From: Daphnia carinata
Lineage: Eukaryota; Arthropoda; Branchiopoda; Diplostraca; Daphniidae
Length of the DNA: 64,000 nt
Reading direction: 5' to 3'
NCBI RefSeq assembly: GCF_022539665.2
Contig: NC_081335.1
Location: 930,001-994,000 of the forward strand
Under the pieces are notes generated by a model. It made no database searches. It saw only the letters and a list, made by a program, of their open reading frames with translations, and was not told the DNA's origin. Position 1 is the first letter of the stretch. Each line of letters starts with the position of its first letter. Below are positions 12,927 to 26,309 of the stretch, piece after piece. The position numbers and the translations under genes are program-made.

Positions 12927-14874
12927 CTTGTCACTTGCCTTTTTTTTTTCTTGGCCGTCCCTTGTATTAGAGCCCGTGACGAGCGCATGTGAGCAAGCGA
13001 CTGAAAATGAAGCCCCGCGTTTTACCAGTTCAATATCGAATTATAGAAGCTTCTCTGAGCTCATCATTACGTCCTTTTCAGTGCCAGTCTTTTTCTCTCT
13101 CGGGTCCCTTTTATCATCACTTTCTCTTGACTTTGGCCGTTTGTTCATCCGTCGCTTCCTTTATTGCTTTAAACTTCACAAAAGGTCGTCGGTTGCTCAG
13201 CCAACTCTCTCTCTCTCTTTCAATCCGTTTTAATTACCAACTAGCAGTGCCATATATTTATATAAATAAAAGGGGGGAGGGGGCAATAGGGGAAACTTAC
13301 GGCGTGTAAAAGCTTCTCCGTGTGCCAGTCGTCCCAAATGACGAAAGACGTATATGGATTTTTTTTTTTTTTTGTCGACATTACGTGCACACTCGCGAGT
13401 GCCGAAGTAGAGCTTTATTATATGGTAAATAGAAAGCTGATTTCCATGTTGAGTTTTGTGAAAAGAGTAGAGAAAAAAAAATAATGTTGAGAGAACGCAG
13501 AAAGGCTATTGGGACGAGGACAATGAAAAGCAAAAGTAGACGAGAGGTTTTATTATTTTTTTTTTTTTTTTGAGAAGCAAAAGTACATAGTCGGCAATAA
13601 GTCAATACGTAATCGAGGAATTCAAACGTGAAACAGAGCCCATCTCCTCGGGTTTTTATAGCACTTTGGATATGATATGGAATACGTCAGAAACGTCAAC
13701 TACTTGCTCGGCTGAGTATTTCCTCTTCTGTTTTTTTTTTATTTTGTCATTGCAATGGCCTTTCGTGTTCTGAACGCTATACCCAACATGACTATAGAGC
13801 AAACATGAATAGTCAATAACACCTAACAAAACTGCGATGGACACGCAAAAAGAAATTTCTAGCCAATGGCGGTTGCCTGAGAAATCGGAATGAAATAGAA
13901 AAACGGGCCAAACATCAACGGAAAACGAGGACATTTTTGCTTGCTCCAATCCTTACTTATATCCGCCACACAACAAATGATCCATCGGATCGATGTCGTG
14001 TGAACGTGAAACGGCCATTCCATTTGCCCAAGTTTGAACGAAGCTCGATTCAAAAAATGTTGTAAACATTCAGAATTGTTTCAAATGCATACTCTCTCTC
14101 TCTCGTCATTTTTTTTTTATTGATAAACTATCAACGTGTGGAACGTCTCGATGGCAATCATTCTATATGCACTTGATCCGGTTGGCTAGCCTCCCACTAG
14201 GACGCATTTCATTTATTTTGGGCTTTACATGGGTGGATAGCCTACATTATAAGAGTACACTCTAGAAGCCCTCCTTTTTGTTAAGCTAGTTTTTCCTGCA
14301 TCAAGTCTCTTGTTAACATGAAAGGCCACTTTTCAACTGGCCCTCCAACGATAAACAAATGCAAACAGCACAAGAGAAACACGAGACAAACTCTATCCCA
14401 GCCCCCCAAAAAAAAAGAAAAAGAGGAATAAGAGAGACAATCAACGACGACACAAAAAAAAAACTTGCGTGAAATGATGAAAGATTGTCTGTCTGTGTGT
14501 GTTGTACAGTACCGCACAGTGTGTGTGTATCGTGCGCGTTGATACTGCAGTACTGCTGCACACAACTATAAATGGGGGGGGGGGGGGCTACGCTATATCA
14601 TCTTGTATATAGACAGTTGTAATACAGAGAAGAAGTTTTTCGATGTTGAGAGCGAATCCAAGAAGCCAAACACAAAATAGATGTAGGAAAGAGTGTCGGG
14701 CGGTAGATTACTCAGCAAATGGTGAACGATGTCCCGCAGTGGCCCGCCGAGAAAACTTTGCTCTTTCGCCTTATTTTCCCCCGTATTCTTTCTTTTTTAT
14801 TTTGATTGCTGGCATTCCCAGCAGCCGCGACCTTTGTAATACAACTGGCCGTAGTTCTGCAAACACCACTCTTG

Positions 14875-14875
14875 C

Positions 14876-14907
<32 letters not shown>

Positions 14908-14908
14908 T
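14875..14908. repeat. (CT)n microsatellite with one interruption
   Basis: A CT/TC tract broken by a single G substitution, seen directly. Confidence 0.85.
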
Positions 14909-16514
14909 TTTCGTGATTTATTTTTTAATATTTAACACAAACGGAGAGGCGGCCAAATAAATGATTCAAATCCGGGCGTATATAGAGAACTACTTCGTCT
15001 GCCTCTAAATCCGGATTCAATGCCATCAAAGGGGTGGTGGCAAACTATTGGAGAGAGAGAGCTGGGCATATACAACATTTAGAACTGTATATAAAAAATG
15101 ATGTTTATGCCATCAACCCATTGGCAGTAGCCAGAGCGTTGATGTAATATTCAACTGCTGGTGCTCTGGTGGCCGGAATTGTTATTTCCATAGGATATCT
15201 ATTAACTTTTCTTTTTTTTTTTTTCAATCCACCGCCGGCGGAATCTGAGTAGAAAGCCAAGATTAAAAAAAAAAAATTGAAGAATCGATACCTGAACGCG
15301 TTTTTTTTTTTTAAATCTTCAGTAGACGTGTGTAGTAGAAACTTCCAATTGTGTGTCATATCAACACAGGCTGGTGTGCACAAGTGCGCAAAGAGGGAGA
15401 CTCAACATCTTCAACATTCACAACGTACAAAGCTGAGAATCAAATAGCCTCATCAACGGCAATAGAAAAAGGGGCGAGGCCATTTCCGTGAAAAGAAGAA
15501 AGAAGCTCAAAAAATTTCATTTAACATCAGTACAGTTATTTTCTACTTTAGATTATGGCCAACACATTTGCTCTTTTATCCCATCCCCAATCGTTCTCGT
15601 CACTCTGCGAAGGAGAGCAACAAGGTGATCGATACATCTTCAGGAAAGAGCTGCAACATCTACAGTCATCGATTGACGTCGTCTCTGTTGAGCGTGCCCA
15701 TCATTTTCTGTTTTTCACCGTTCACCCACGCCCAACGTATTTCGCTGTTAACGCGAAATGTTTGTGCGTTCGAAAATTGCGGGAAGCAACAGCTTCCCCA
15801 CACTGCGATTTTCCTTCACTTACATTAAACGAAAGCAAACATGGAAGATGGATTTCCCTTTGTGGTTATCGCCATCATTGGCATCGATCGTCAGCTCGGC
15901 GTGGGTGTGTGCCGTAGCATCTCATCCGGACTTTGATTGGATTATTGCCATTGTGTTGTCAGATGGCGGAGCGAAAATGTCCATCCTCTTTCGTACCGCC
16001 GGCCAGTTTCACAAGTTCTAAAGTCTCTTCTTGCCTCAGCGTTTTGCAATCCCCCGTAGAAACAAAAATATATATATTATCGACCTTCAAAAGAAATCGA
16101 TAACTGCGACCCGTCCATCCATCGGAATTCAAAAAGCAGCGAATAAGTAATATAGGGGTCCATAAGAAAAAAAGGGGATTTTTTTCATTCTTCCCATTTT
16201 TCTAGACGTCTATCCTAACATATCGCTATTTACTGCACGCCTTTCAGTGCGCACGCACACAATATTTTGATGACTTGGTCCTTTGCTGATAAGGTGGAAC
16301 GATTGCCTGTCCAGCTCTCCATCCTCTTCAACCGATGGATTGAGATGTATAGGGTTAGTCTATAGAGTGTAACGTATCGCCGTCGCCAAGTTTTGTGCGC
16401 AATCCCGCATCCGTCTGCGTGTGTGTGTCACACAATTCCACGCGACAATGGCGCATATCCCAGGATGTGCCTTTGTACAAGAATGGATCGGACGAAAAAC
16501 AATAATAAATCAGG

Positions 16515-16518
<4 letters not shown>

Positions 16519-16549
<31 letters not shown>
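16519..16549. repeat. (TA)n microsatellite
   Basis: About 15 TA units in a row, seen directly; a self-complementary tract likely to be length-polymorphic. Confidence 0.95.
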
Positions 16550-16552
<3 letters not shown>

Positions 16553-17422
16553 GAAAGTTCTATAAAGAGTTGCGTGCAAGACACGATGGGGGGGGGTAGA
16601 TCTAACCGGAACTTCTTGTGTGTGTGTTCTTGGCTCGGCTAACGAGGCAGAATGAAAGTATAGAAACGGGGAAAGAATAGGCCTATGTTATTAGAAGGAA
16701 AGGGGGGCTGGAAAAATGGGAGTATCCATTCCGATGGATATTTTGATAAAGAAAAAACAAAAAAAAAACGCATTGTGCAATCTGGTGCGATTAATAGCTA
16801 TTCTAAGACTGCGTGCAAGACACAAAAAACCAAACAAAAAAGTTGTACCCATTTCCAGTAAATCCTTTTGTCTGCCATTTGTCTCGGCTGCCGCTGCGTT
16901 TAATTTCCTTCATTTTTGTTCCGCTACAACCATCGTTATCCGAAAGGATTACTAACGAAAATCTAATGATGGGCCAAATCCCACGTCGTTTTCCCAAACA
17001 CTGAATCCCTCCCCACCGCATATTCAAAGAATAAATTTTACGTATCGAGACACACTCGATGAAAACGCGTGCCAACATTGATGATGATCCCCATGCAAGG
17101 TCGTCATGGCTGCGTAAAAAATAAACAAACTGTACAAGATCTGCGAAAAAAGGAAAAGGCCCAAATGGATGGAGCACACACAGACAAAGAAGAGGAAGAA
17201 ATTCACGACGAAAAAGGGAAAACGTGAGGGAGAAAGCTCATCCGAATTCGCATCGAGAATTGCACTAGAAAAAGGACGATCTAGAATGCAGTTATGATTA
17301 CGATTACTGTTTCCTCCCGAAGGCTTGATTTTGTTTCTGTTCACGGTTCTGTGCGCTTGGCTGAATCAGCAGACACAAAAGACGCGAAATGCATTGACCT
17401 TTTTTTGTTTGTTTTATTTTAC

Positions 17423-17446
17423 TTTTTTTTTTTTTTTTTTTTTTTT
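17423..17446. repeat. Poly-T run, 24 nt
   Basis: Twenty-four T residues in a row in a strongly T-rich stretch; no gene context. Confidence 0.9.
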
Positions 17447-19601
17447 CATGATTTTTCTTTTGAAGGCCAACACGTGCCGAGAAAAGATCGTCAAAAGTAG
17501 GGGCAGGGTAAGGAAAAAAAAAAGGGGGTAGGGGCGATTGCTTTTGCTGCTGCATGCTCTAACTTATTAAACCATGCAAATTGGGACAGGGGGGGGGTGG
17601 GTAAGGTAAAACGTTTTGTTTTTCGTTTTTCCTTTTTTTTTTTGTTTGACATTTGAATATTTTTCTCGTTTCAAATCGTTCGCCTCCCTCTGTAAGAAAA
17701 AGATCAGTTCAAGGTGAAAAACGCAGACGGAATTTACATATTTTTCGATTTACATGTTTTGCACCCAAGTGTTTTAGTTTCCTATTATAATGAGCTCCTT
17801 CTTTTTTTTTGCGTATAAAAACGTTTCCATTCCCGCTTTTTTTTTCCTCCTTTTTTTTTTCTTACAAAAGCTACAGAAATTTAAATATGAAAAACAAAAT
17901 CTATTTAAAATGGTATTTGAATACGAGAACTGAGACACAGTGTTGATTAGGAAAATAAGCAATTTTTATATTTTGATTAGCCATGTGAAACTGAGTAGCA
18001 AAACTTTATGTAGCTCACATTTTAGAAGACATCTCTTCTCACTCACAAATTAAGATAGCTAGATACAAAAAAATAAATATAACTTGAATGCCCATTTTAT
18101 TCCTTCGTGACTCAGACAGCTGGCTCATATTAGAAGATGACATTGATTTTGTATACACACATCACTCCATAAAAAAATTTAATTTGACTATAAAAAAAAA
18201 AAAAAAAAACAGACATTAAATGACTGATGATTTTATTTTTCAATCTCCTTCAGCCAGTCAAACTCTTTCGCCAATTTCCCGCGTGACACGGCCATAACGA
18301 CGCCGTTAAAAAAAGAAGACCCAATCGCCATTTGTGCCAAAAAAAAAGAGAGAAAAAAATGGAAACGTTTTCAAATTGGCCAGCGCCTTTCAATCGTTCG
18401 TGCGTGTCACATTTCTCTCTCTTATCCTCTTCTTCTATGTCCTCGGCCCGTTTTCCACGACCGGTCACGATGGCTACATACACAAACAGGGCGCGCGAGA
18501 AGTGGGCAAGGATTCTCAACTGCGAAGATCAGTCCAGGGACGAACAAGCGGCGGAAATGTACATCAATAAATCAAAGGACAGAAAAAAAGGAAAAAGAGA
18601 GAAGGAGTGTAACGTGATTCCGTGCGAGGCGAGTTTCACGAGGGCTGACAAGGCAATCAAGAAAAAGAGGGGAAAAAAACATAGGCAGATGGATACAGAG
18701 AAAGGCGGGAGAAGACACGATCCGAGGCGCCAATGTATTCGCACGACGCACACATAAACTACGCACGGAACGTCAAAAAAGCAATGGCCTGACACGCTAG
18801 GCTGATACTTAAAAAAAATAAAAGCATTTAAGTAAAAAGAAAATGTGTATTAATAATAATTAATAAATGCTAAATAATAATAAGAGGATACACAACATTC
18901 AGACAGTCATCCGACAAAGACAATATTAAAAGAAACTCAAGATGGAGCAGATTGGGAAACCCGTTGGACGTCAAGTCAAACAGCCGGCAGTTCTATATTC
19001 ATCAAAGAAAACAAAGCAAAAAAAAAAAAAAAGTAGATTAATTAATTTAAAAAAAAAGAAGTAAAAATGAATAAAAACCCGTCTTATGTTGTCACCTCGT
19101 AAAGCCTTACTAGACGCTATAACGGAAGCTTACGTTCCGGCCCGTTTTTTTTCCCTGTTCTGTTTCCCATTCGAAGCAACACATTCAATGTGTTGTTAGA
19201 GCCTCGTGTTTAGCATTGCGAGCAAGTTACGAAACCATTAACGAATAGACGATGCAGGAATACGCGTATGTACACAAACGACACAGTCATTAGGCCCCTC
19301 GAAATTTGACGTAATGGGACGAAACAACAAGTAGCCAAGGGCCCTTGTGCCACAGGGCCCTATCATCCAAAAGACATCTAATAGTTCCTGTATCCACATG
19401 AAACATAATAAAATTGGAGATGTAGACGTTGTGCCGTTGTTATTTACAAGATAGGCCAATCACACTTTCAATTCGGTCGTTAAAAACAAAAGGGAACCAT
19501 CACGCAACGTCGTGACAGACTCGCAAAAGAGGAAGATTATACAATTCTCGAGGGTCTGTTGGGGTAAAAGGACAACATGAACATTTGGTCATTTAAATTC
19601 G

Positions 19602-19626
19602 TAAGGTAAAAGAGCGAATTGGGACA
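19602..19626 (+). repeat. Left terminal inverted repeat (including outer TA)
   Basis: Perfect 25-nt match to the reverse complement of 26310-26334. The sequence just outside (TTAAATTCG) does not match the outside of the other end beyond the TA, so the boundary is sharp. Confidence 0.85.
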
Positions 19627-20194
19627 GCGTTTGGGCTAACAGCCTTTCTTATGGGGAATGCGTGTAAAGCCGATCTGCTAATTTCGGACAAAAACCCTAA
19701 TTCATTGGACATTTCTACTAATTCTGGACAGTCTTATTTTTAAAAACTAATTTATTCATTCGATTCAGTTTTTAATTCTGAATCGAATAGCTTAAGACAC
19801 CGAAGGGGGTGCAATAGAAAAATATTGCGAAATTTATGTTTCAACAACCAAAACAATGAGCTGTCAAAACGAGACTTCATTTTTCAGGCCTGGTAACTTG
19901 CAATTGAAATTCACCCCAAAAACATAAAATATGGATTTTTAAAATTGTATTAAACACTTCGCTCTTTAAGTAGCCAATAGGTTATAGGTTCCACGGTAAA
20001 AACGAAAAAATAAATGTGATTCAAATTTTCGAGAAAAAAGCATAAGCACTTCCCGTAAACACGCCGTAATGTCCGAAATTTTAAACCGAAAAAAATTGTT
20101 TTTAACTTGCCCTATCCTACCAAATATCGCCGTAAGAATGTTCGTCGACTGTTTCGTAACAATGCGTTAAAATTTGTTACTAACGTAGACATAT

Positions 20195-23100
20195 ACTATT
20201 CATTTAATTGCTGACTGATTTTAGTCTATTTTCCCATAAGTTCCCATGACGCTAAATCTGGACAGCAGACTATATTGATTTGTATAAGTTGTATACCAAA
20301 AATTACAAAACGTTCATAGCACAGTCATAAGGCTTTGGCGTGCAAGTTTGAAAGTCGGTGGTTCAACCCTACATAGTGACTGATTGTATTTCTTTGCTTA
20401 TATATTTCAGCTCACTCTTTTTAACCATACGAAATTTTTTTTTTCAAGAGAGATTGTTAATTCATTTTAATCATCCAAAGCTAACATTTTTCCAATTATT
20501 ATTACTTCCCTGGGTTCGCCTAAATTCCGGTTATAAATCAGAAACTTCATCACCTTAGCCAGCTTACAATATTCATCTAACCTGTGATTGCAATTTTCAT
20601 ATTTTTTACATAAGCTCCCATGGCACTAATTTGGGACATCAGACAATAAACTAAATAACGTTGGTAGGTTGTGTTTCTATTATCAATCAACAGTGGCTTA
20701 GTCGTACGGTGTTGGAACACCAACTCGAAGGTTGGTGGTTCAATACCAGTTGGGGCTCTTGTGCAAATGTTTTTTTATTACTTGTAATTTTTAATCTTAT
20801 TTTGTGAGATTTTATACAATCGCCAAAGACACTTTAAACAAACGCAATATCAACAAATCTTGGTATTAATAGATTCGTTTAAATGTTCTCCACAGGGCTG
20901 TTAAATATTTTATGAAAATCATATGACAATATTCATCTAACCAATGATTTAAATTCTTATATTTTTTACATAAGCCCCCGTGACGCTAATTTGGGACAGT
21001 AGACTACATACAAGTAGACATGTTATGCTTTTCAATAGTTTTATACTAACCATGGCATAATCGTAAGATGTTGAATTGCCAACCAAAAGGCTAATGGTTC
21101 TATACCGTATGGAAACTATACAACAACTTGTATTTTCTTATTTTTGAATTTTTTCGTATTTGATGAGATATTTTAAAATCAATAAGAACATCTTAAACTA
21201 AAGCAATATCATCAATACTGGTATAAATAGATTCGTTTAAGTTTCCTCTACATGGCTGTTAAATATTTTATGAAAATCATATGAAAATATTTATATAATG
21301 GGTGATTTTAATTCTTATATTTTTTACGTAAGCTCCCGTGACGCTAATTTGGGACAGCAGACTACATAAAAAAAGACATGTTAAGCATTTTAGTTATTTT
21401 CTGTGAACCATGGCAGAGTCGTAAGATGTTCGATTGCCACCGTTAAGGTTAGTGGTTCTATACAGTCAAGGCACTATTTGTAAGTTTCGTTTTCCCCATT
21501 TCCTCATTTTTCCCTTTTTTGTGAGATATTTTGAAATCACTAAAAATACCTCACACTACTACAATATCAATAATATTAGGATCAATAGATACGTTTAAGC
21601 TTTCTCTACATGGCTGTTAAATATTTTATGAAAATCATGTGAAAATATGCATCTAATCGGTATTTGCAATTTTTATGTTTTTCACATAAGGCCCCATGAC
21701 GCTAATTTGGGACAGCAGACTACAAACAAAACGACACGTTATGCTTTTTGATTATACTTGTTAACCGTGGCATAGTCGTAAGACGTTCGATTGCCACTCT
21801 GAAGGATAATGGTTCTATGCTGTCCACAAACTATTTTTAAGTTTCATTTTCCTCATTTTTCCTTTTTTTTGAGATATTTTAAAAGTCACTAACGATACAT
21901 CGCACTACAAAAATATCAATAATATTATAATCATTAGATACGTTTAAGTTTTCTCTACATGGCTGTTGAATATTTTATGAAAATCATGTGAAAATATGCA
22001 TCTAATTGGTAATTGCAATTTTTATATTTTTCCCATAAGGCCCCATGACGCTAATTTGGGACAGCAGACTACATACAAAAACACATGTTATACTTTTTAA
22101 TAATACTTTGTTAACCGTGGCATAGTCGTAAGACGTTCGATTGCGATTCCAAAGGTTAGTGGTTCGATACTGTCACGCACTATTTTTAAGTTTCGTTTTC
22201 CTAATTGCTCATTTTCCTTTTTTTGCGAGATTTTTTTAAAATCACTAAAGATACCTCACACCTCTACAATATCAATAATATTAGGATCAATAGATTCGTT
22301 TAAGTTTTCTCTACATGGCTATTGAATATTTTATAGAAATCATATGGAAATATCCATCTAATCGGTGATTGCAATTTTTATGTTGTTCACATAAGGCCCC
22401 ATGACGCTAATTTGGGACAGCAGACTACATACAAAAAGATATTTTATGCTTTTTAACTACATTTTGTTAACCATACCGTAGTCGTAAGACGTTCGGTTGC
22501 CACCCTGAAGCACAATGGTTCTATACTGGCAACACACTATTTTCAATTTTCGTCTTCCTCATTACCTTATTTTTCCTTTTTTTGTGAGATATTTTGAAAT
22601 CACTAAAGATATCTCACACTACTTCAATATCAATAAAATTAGGATCAATAGATTCGTTTAAGTTTTCTCTACAAGGCTGTTGAATATTTTATGAAAATCA
22701 TGTGAAAATATGCATCTAGTCGGTAATTGCAATTTTTATGTTTTCACATAAGCCCCCATGACGCTAATTTGGGACAGCAGACTACATACTAAATGACATG
22801 CTAGGCTTTTCTGTCAAGTTGTGTTAACCATGGCTTAGCTGTACGACGGTGGGTTACTGACATAAAGGTTGATGGATCTATACCGCATTGGCACCACATT
22901 TAATTTTTTTATTCTCGTTTTTGAAATTTTCCTATTTGGTGAGATATTTTTGAAATCACTAAGAACACCTTAAACTAAAGATATATCAATAATATTGGTG
23001 CCAATTGATTTGTTTTAGTTTTCTCTGCATGGCTGTTGAATATTTTGTGAAAATCATGTCACAATATTTATCTAATCAGTGATCGCAATTCTTATGTTTT

Positions 23101-24815
23101 TTACATAAGCTCCCATGACACTAATTTGGGACAGCAGACTACGTTTTAAGACACATGTTATGCTTTTCAAGATATTTTTATTCAGTATGGCATAATCGTA
23201 CGATGTTGGATTGCCAACATAAAGGCTGAAGGATCTATACTCTATGGGAACTATATATAAGTTTTTTTTTCTTTATTTTTGAATTTTTTGCCATTTGGTG
23301 AGATATTTTGAAATCACTTAGTACACCTTATACTAAAGCAATATCATCAATACTGGTATCAATAGATTCGTTTAAGTTTCCTTTACATGGCTGTTAAATA
23401 TTTTATGAAAATCATGTGAGAATACTTATCTAATGGCTGATTGTAATTCTTATCTATTTTCCATAAGCTCCCGTGACGCTAATTTGGGACAGCAGCCTAC
23501 ATACAGAAAGACATGTTATGCTTTTGAACTTCTTTGTGTGAACCATGGCATAGTCGTAAGACGTTCGATTGCCAGACCAAAAGGTTAATGGTTCTATACT
23601 GTCAAGTCATTGTTTTAAATTTTTTAATCCTCCTTTCCTCATTTTCCCCGTTCTTGTTAGATTTTTTAAAATTACTTAAGATACCTTACACCACTGCAAT
23701 ATCAACAATATTAGGATCGATTGATTCGTTTAAGTTTTCTCTACATGGCTATTGAATGTCATATGAAAATCATGTAAAAATATGCATCTAATCGATGATT
23801 GCAATTCTTATGTGTTTTACATAAGCTCCCGTGACGCTAATTTCGGACAGCAGACTACATACTAGATGACATATTATGCTTTTGAAAAATGTTTAATTCA
23901 AGATGGCATAGTCGTAAGACGTTGGATTGCTAACCAATAGGATCGTGGTTCTATACTGACCAGTCACTACTATTTCATTTTTTGAATTTTCCCATTTTTT
24001 GTGAGATATTTTTAAATCACTTAAGATACCTTACACTAACACAATATAAAAATATTAGGATCAATGGATTCGTTGAAGTTTTCTCTCCATGGTTGTCGAA
24101 TATTTTGTGAAAATCATGTTATAATATTCATCTAATCGGTGATTGCAAGTCTTGTGTTTTTTGCATAAGCTCCCATGACGCTAATTTGGGACAGCACACT
24201 ACATACTAAATGACTTATTATAGTTTTCTGTTACAATATGTCAAGGGTGGCATAGTCGTAAGACGTTGGATTGCCAACCTGAAGAATCATGGTTCAACTC
24301 CAGTTGTAGAAAATCAAAATTTACTTTTGCCTAAATTTTTCACTTTTTATCACATTTTGTGAGATTCTTTTAAATCTTCAATGACGCCTTGAGCTAACGC
24401 AATATCAACAAACACTGGTATCGATAGAATCGATAAGCTTTCCTCTACATGGCAGTTGAATTTATCATGAAAATCATGTGATAATATTAATCTAATTAGT
24501 CATTGCAATTCTTATGTTTTTTACATAAGCCCCCGTGACGCTAATTTGGGACAGCAGACTACATACTAAGTGACATATTATGCTTTTCAAAAAAATTTAT
24601 TAGCCATGGCGTAGTGGTAAGACGTTGGATTGCTAACACCAAATGGTATGGTTCTATACCGACAGTGCACAACATGCAAAGTTCAATTAAATCGATTTGC
24701 AATTTTTCCCTATGTGTGAGATATTTTGAAATCACTAAAGACATATTCAACTAACGCAATATCAACAAACATTGCGATTAATAGATTCATATAAATTTTC
24801 CCTACATGGCTGTTG
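20195..24815 (+). repeat. Tandem array of ~357-bp units, each with a tRNA-like segment
   Basis: The anchor TGACGCTAATTTGGGACAG (with small changes) recurs with its GACGC at 20248, 20622, 20982, 21340, 21698, 22047, 22403, 22760, 23117, 23475, 23833, 24177 and 24537, spacing 344-374 bp and averaging about 357. Other blocks recur in the same order: TCTACATGGCTGTT, TTTTATGAAAATCATGTG, CATCTAATCGGTGATTGCAA and ACATAAGCTCCC. About 60-70 bp after each anchor lies a tRNA-like stretch. A-box-like sequence (TGGCATAGTCGTAAGACG) starts near 20318, 20694, 21053, 21411, 21768, 22118, 22473, 22831, 23188, 23546, 23904, 24248 and 24607, and a B-box-like GGTTCtAtacC follows about 40 bp later. The units are diverged and the array is old. 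The best matches are at 24607 (TGGCGTAGTGG, a full A-box match) and 24289 (GGTTCAACTCC, one base off a B box). Confidence 0.85.
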
Positions 24816-25004
24816 TTGTTTTTCGTTGTTGTTTTACATCATTCTTGATTTTTTCACATTTCGTGCGATATTGTTGAATCGCAGTTTGTAAGAAAAATTG
24901 CAGAAAAAAGAAAACTCATTAAGAATTTTTTACTTCGTCACTATATGTTTACTGCTGTATGATAGTTTCCTAGCGTTCTGCAAAATAGCTATTCAGTTTT
25001 AACT

Positions 25005-25073
25005 TCTATCTGGCATTGAACTGCAGTCCTTATTATCATGAGTCTAATGCTTTACCTCTGAGCTACCAAACTT
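25005..25073 (-). other. tRNA-like sequence (Met-CAT-like), degenerate
   Basis: On the minus strand the sequence reads like the core of a tRNA: a perfect A box (TAGCTCAGAGG), an anticodon-loop-like CTCATGA with CAT at the anticodon position, and a B-box-like AGTTCAATGCC. The anticodon stem does not pair well and no clean acceptor stem is visible, so I read it as a tRNA-derived relic or SINE head in the right arm of the element, not as a working tRNA gene. Confidence 0.5.
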
Positions 25074-25232
25074 CTGATGATAAAACTTCTATTTATAAAT
25101 ACTATTTAAATGTTACCCCAAAATGCAGACAAAAATATTACTTTTTGGGGATTTTATTTGACATGATAGGCAGATATCGTCTATCGTCCCTATAAATACA
25201 TCGAATGTATTAATTAAACACAAGATTATATT

Positions 25233-25302
25233 TGAGCTGCTGAGAATTGAACCTCAGACCTCCGTCTCACCATCCAGGCATTCATCCACTGTGCCATGTC
25301 GT
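25233..25302 (-). other. Second tRNA-like sequence in the right arm, degenerate
   Basis: On the minus strand there is an A box TGGCACAGTGG, then a D-arm-like stretch, and then a B box GGTTCAATTCT with flanking TCTGA and TCAGC that could form part of a T arm. The anticodon loop lacks the expected U33 in the best alignment. It is probably tRNA-derived rather than a functional tRNA. Its orientation is opposite to that of the tRNA-like parts of the tandem units. Confidence 0.45.
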
Positions 25303-26309
25303 AAGATAAAATATGAAAATTACCGCCACCCCACGCCCTTCGAAAACAGTGTCCAGAATTAGCGCTTTCGCTTAAAGCACAATCAAATGGGACTATGACG
25401 AGAACAACAAAACAGTTTTTTTTTATTTTTACTTAAAACCAATGACTTATTAACAAATTTCTTCTACGACAAGTAAAAGGAACATGAAAAGCGTGAAAAA
25501 CCACTGAAATTTCTGAAAAAAACTACAAATAAACTTGTGTCCCAATAAGGGACAACAGTTTCCGAAAAATTTCTCGTTTAGTCACTGGTAAAATGAAATA
25601 AAAAATACGGAATTACCTTTAAAAATATAAAAAGTTTATTGGCTTTGAAGTTACGAAAAAAAAAGTGAAAGAATGTAAATTAATTTTTTAAAAAAGCTGC
25701 GTGGATGAACCCAGACTAGATTCTAAGTCCCTAAAGTATTTTTGCGTTATTTCTATGAAAATGATTCAAAAAACGGATAAATATCCTACATCAATCGATT
25801 TATTTTTGAATTCTGCGTCGATTGATGTAAAAATATTGAAAAAAAGTTTTTTTTTTTTTTTCGAAAATATCTGTGTCCTAAATTAGCGTCGGCTGTCCCA
25901 AATTAGCAGGAATGGGGGTTTTTTCTGGTTTGTAATATTAGAATAATACTAGCATTTAATGGGACAGACTTGTACTTAATCTGTAGAACTTAACTTGCTC
26001 TACTGTTTGATATAATTATTTAATGGGTTTCTTCAATTTTACCTTAGAAATTTCCTGTGCCGTCCAGGTGTCAGCTAACAAATCGTACGCTGTTTAGGTT
26101 TTTCGCCCGCAAGCAAAACGCACAGATTTCAATTACCGTTTTCTCGAATATTGTTATGTTTTAAATTTTGCCCTTTTGATAAATTGCGTAACCCCCCTTT
26201 TAGTTTATAATTCGCCTATAAGATGTCCCAATAGAACCCCTATCAGTATACCATTCGTGATGCGACGAAATGTATGTTTTTTGTCCCAAATTAGCAGGAA
26301 CCGGGCCTG

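Larger units (their letters stand above)
1..19601. other. Gene-poor region rich in homopolymers and microsatellites
   Basis: I find no recognisable protein or RNA gene here. The stretch is packed with A or T runs of 10-24 nt, C or G runs, and (CA)n, (GA)n, (CT)n and (TA)n tracts. Many short open frames exist on both strands, but they run through these low-complexity tracts (poly-Lys or poly-Phe) and lack supporting splice structure. It could be intergenic DNA, or long introns and 5' non-coding sequence of a gene whose coding exons lie outside the window or further right. One exon-like segment with good splice sites (10206-10329) is listed separately. Confidence 0.6.

Noticed and set aside
13300-13362. 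Minus-strand stretch ending in a perfect GTAAGT donor, reading VIWDDWHTEKLLHA
   Set aside because: It is bounded upstream by a 17-nt homopolymer with no acceptor, and no other exon could be found.
15840-16020. Plus-strand frames with hydrophobic stretches
   Set aside because: Two overlapping frames look equally plausible, neither has splice or homology support, and stops follow at once.
18332-18757. 141-codon plus-strand frame with Lys/Arg-rich tail
   Set aside because: Lys-rich runs come from A-rich low-complexity DNA; no domain or splice support.
20300-24680. Cluster of functional tRNA genes
   Set aside because: The A and B boxes are recognisable, but acceptor and anticodon stems do not pair, and most units have mutated boxes; best read as tRNA-derived repeat parts.
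20195-24815. CRISPR-like array
   Set aside because: Units are about 357 bp, diverged along their length and lack unique short spacers; the sequence context is animal nuclear DNA.
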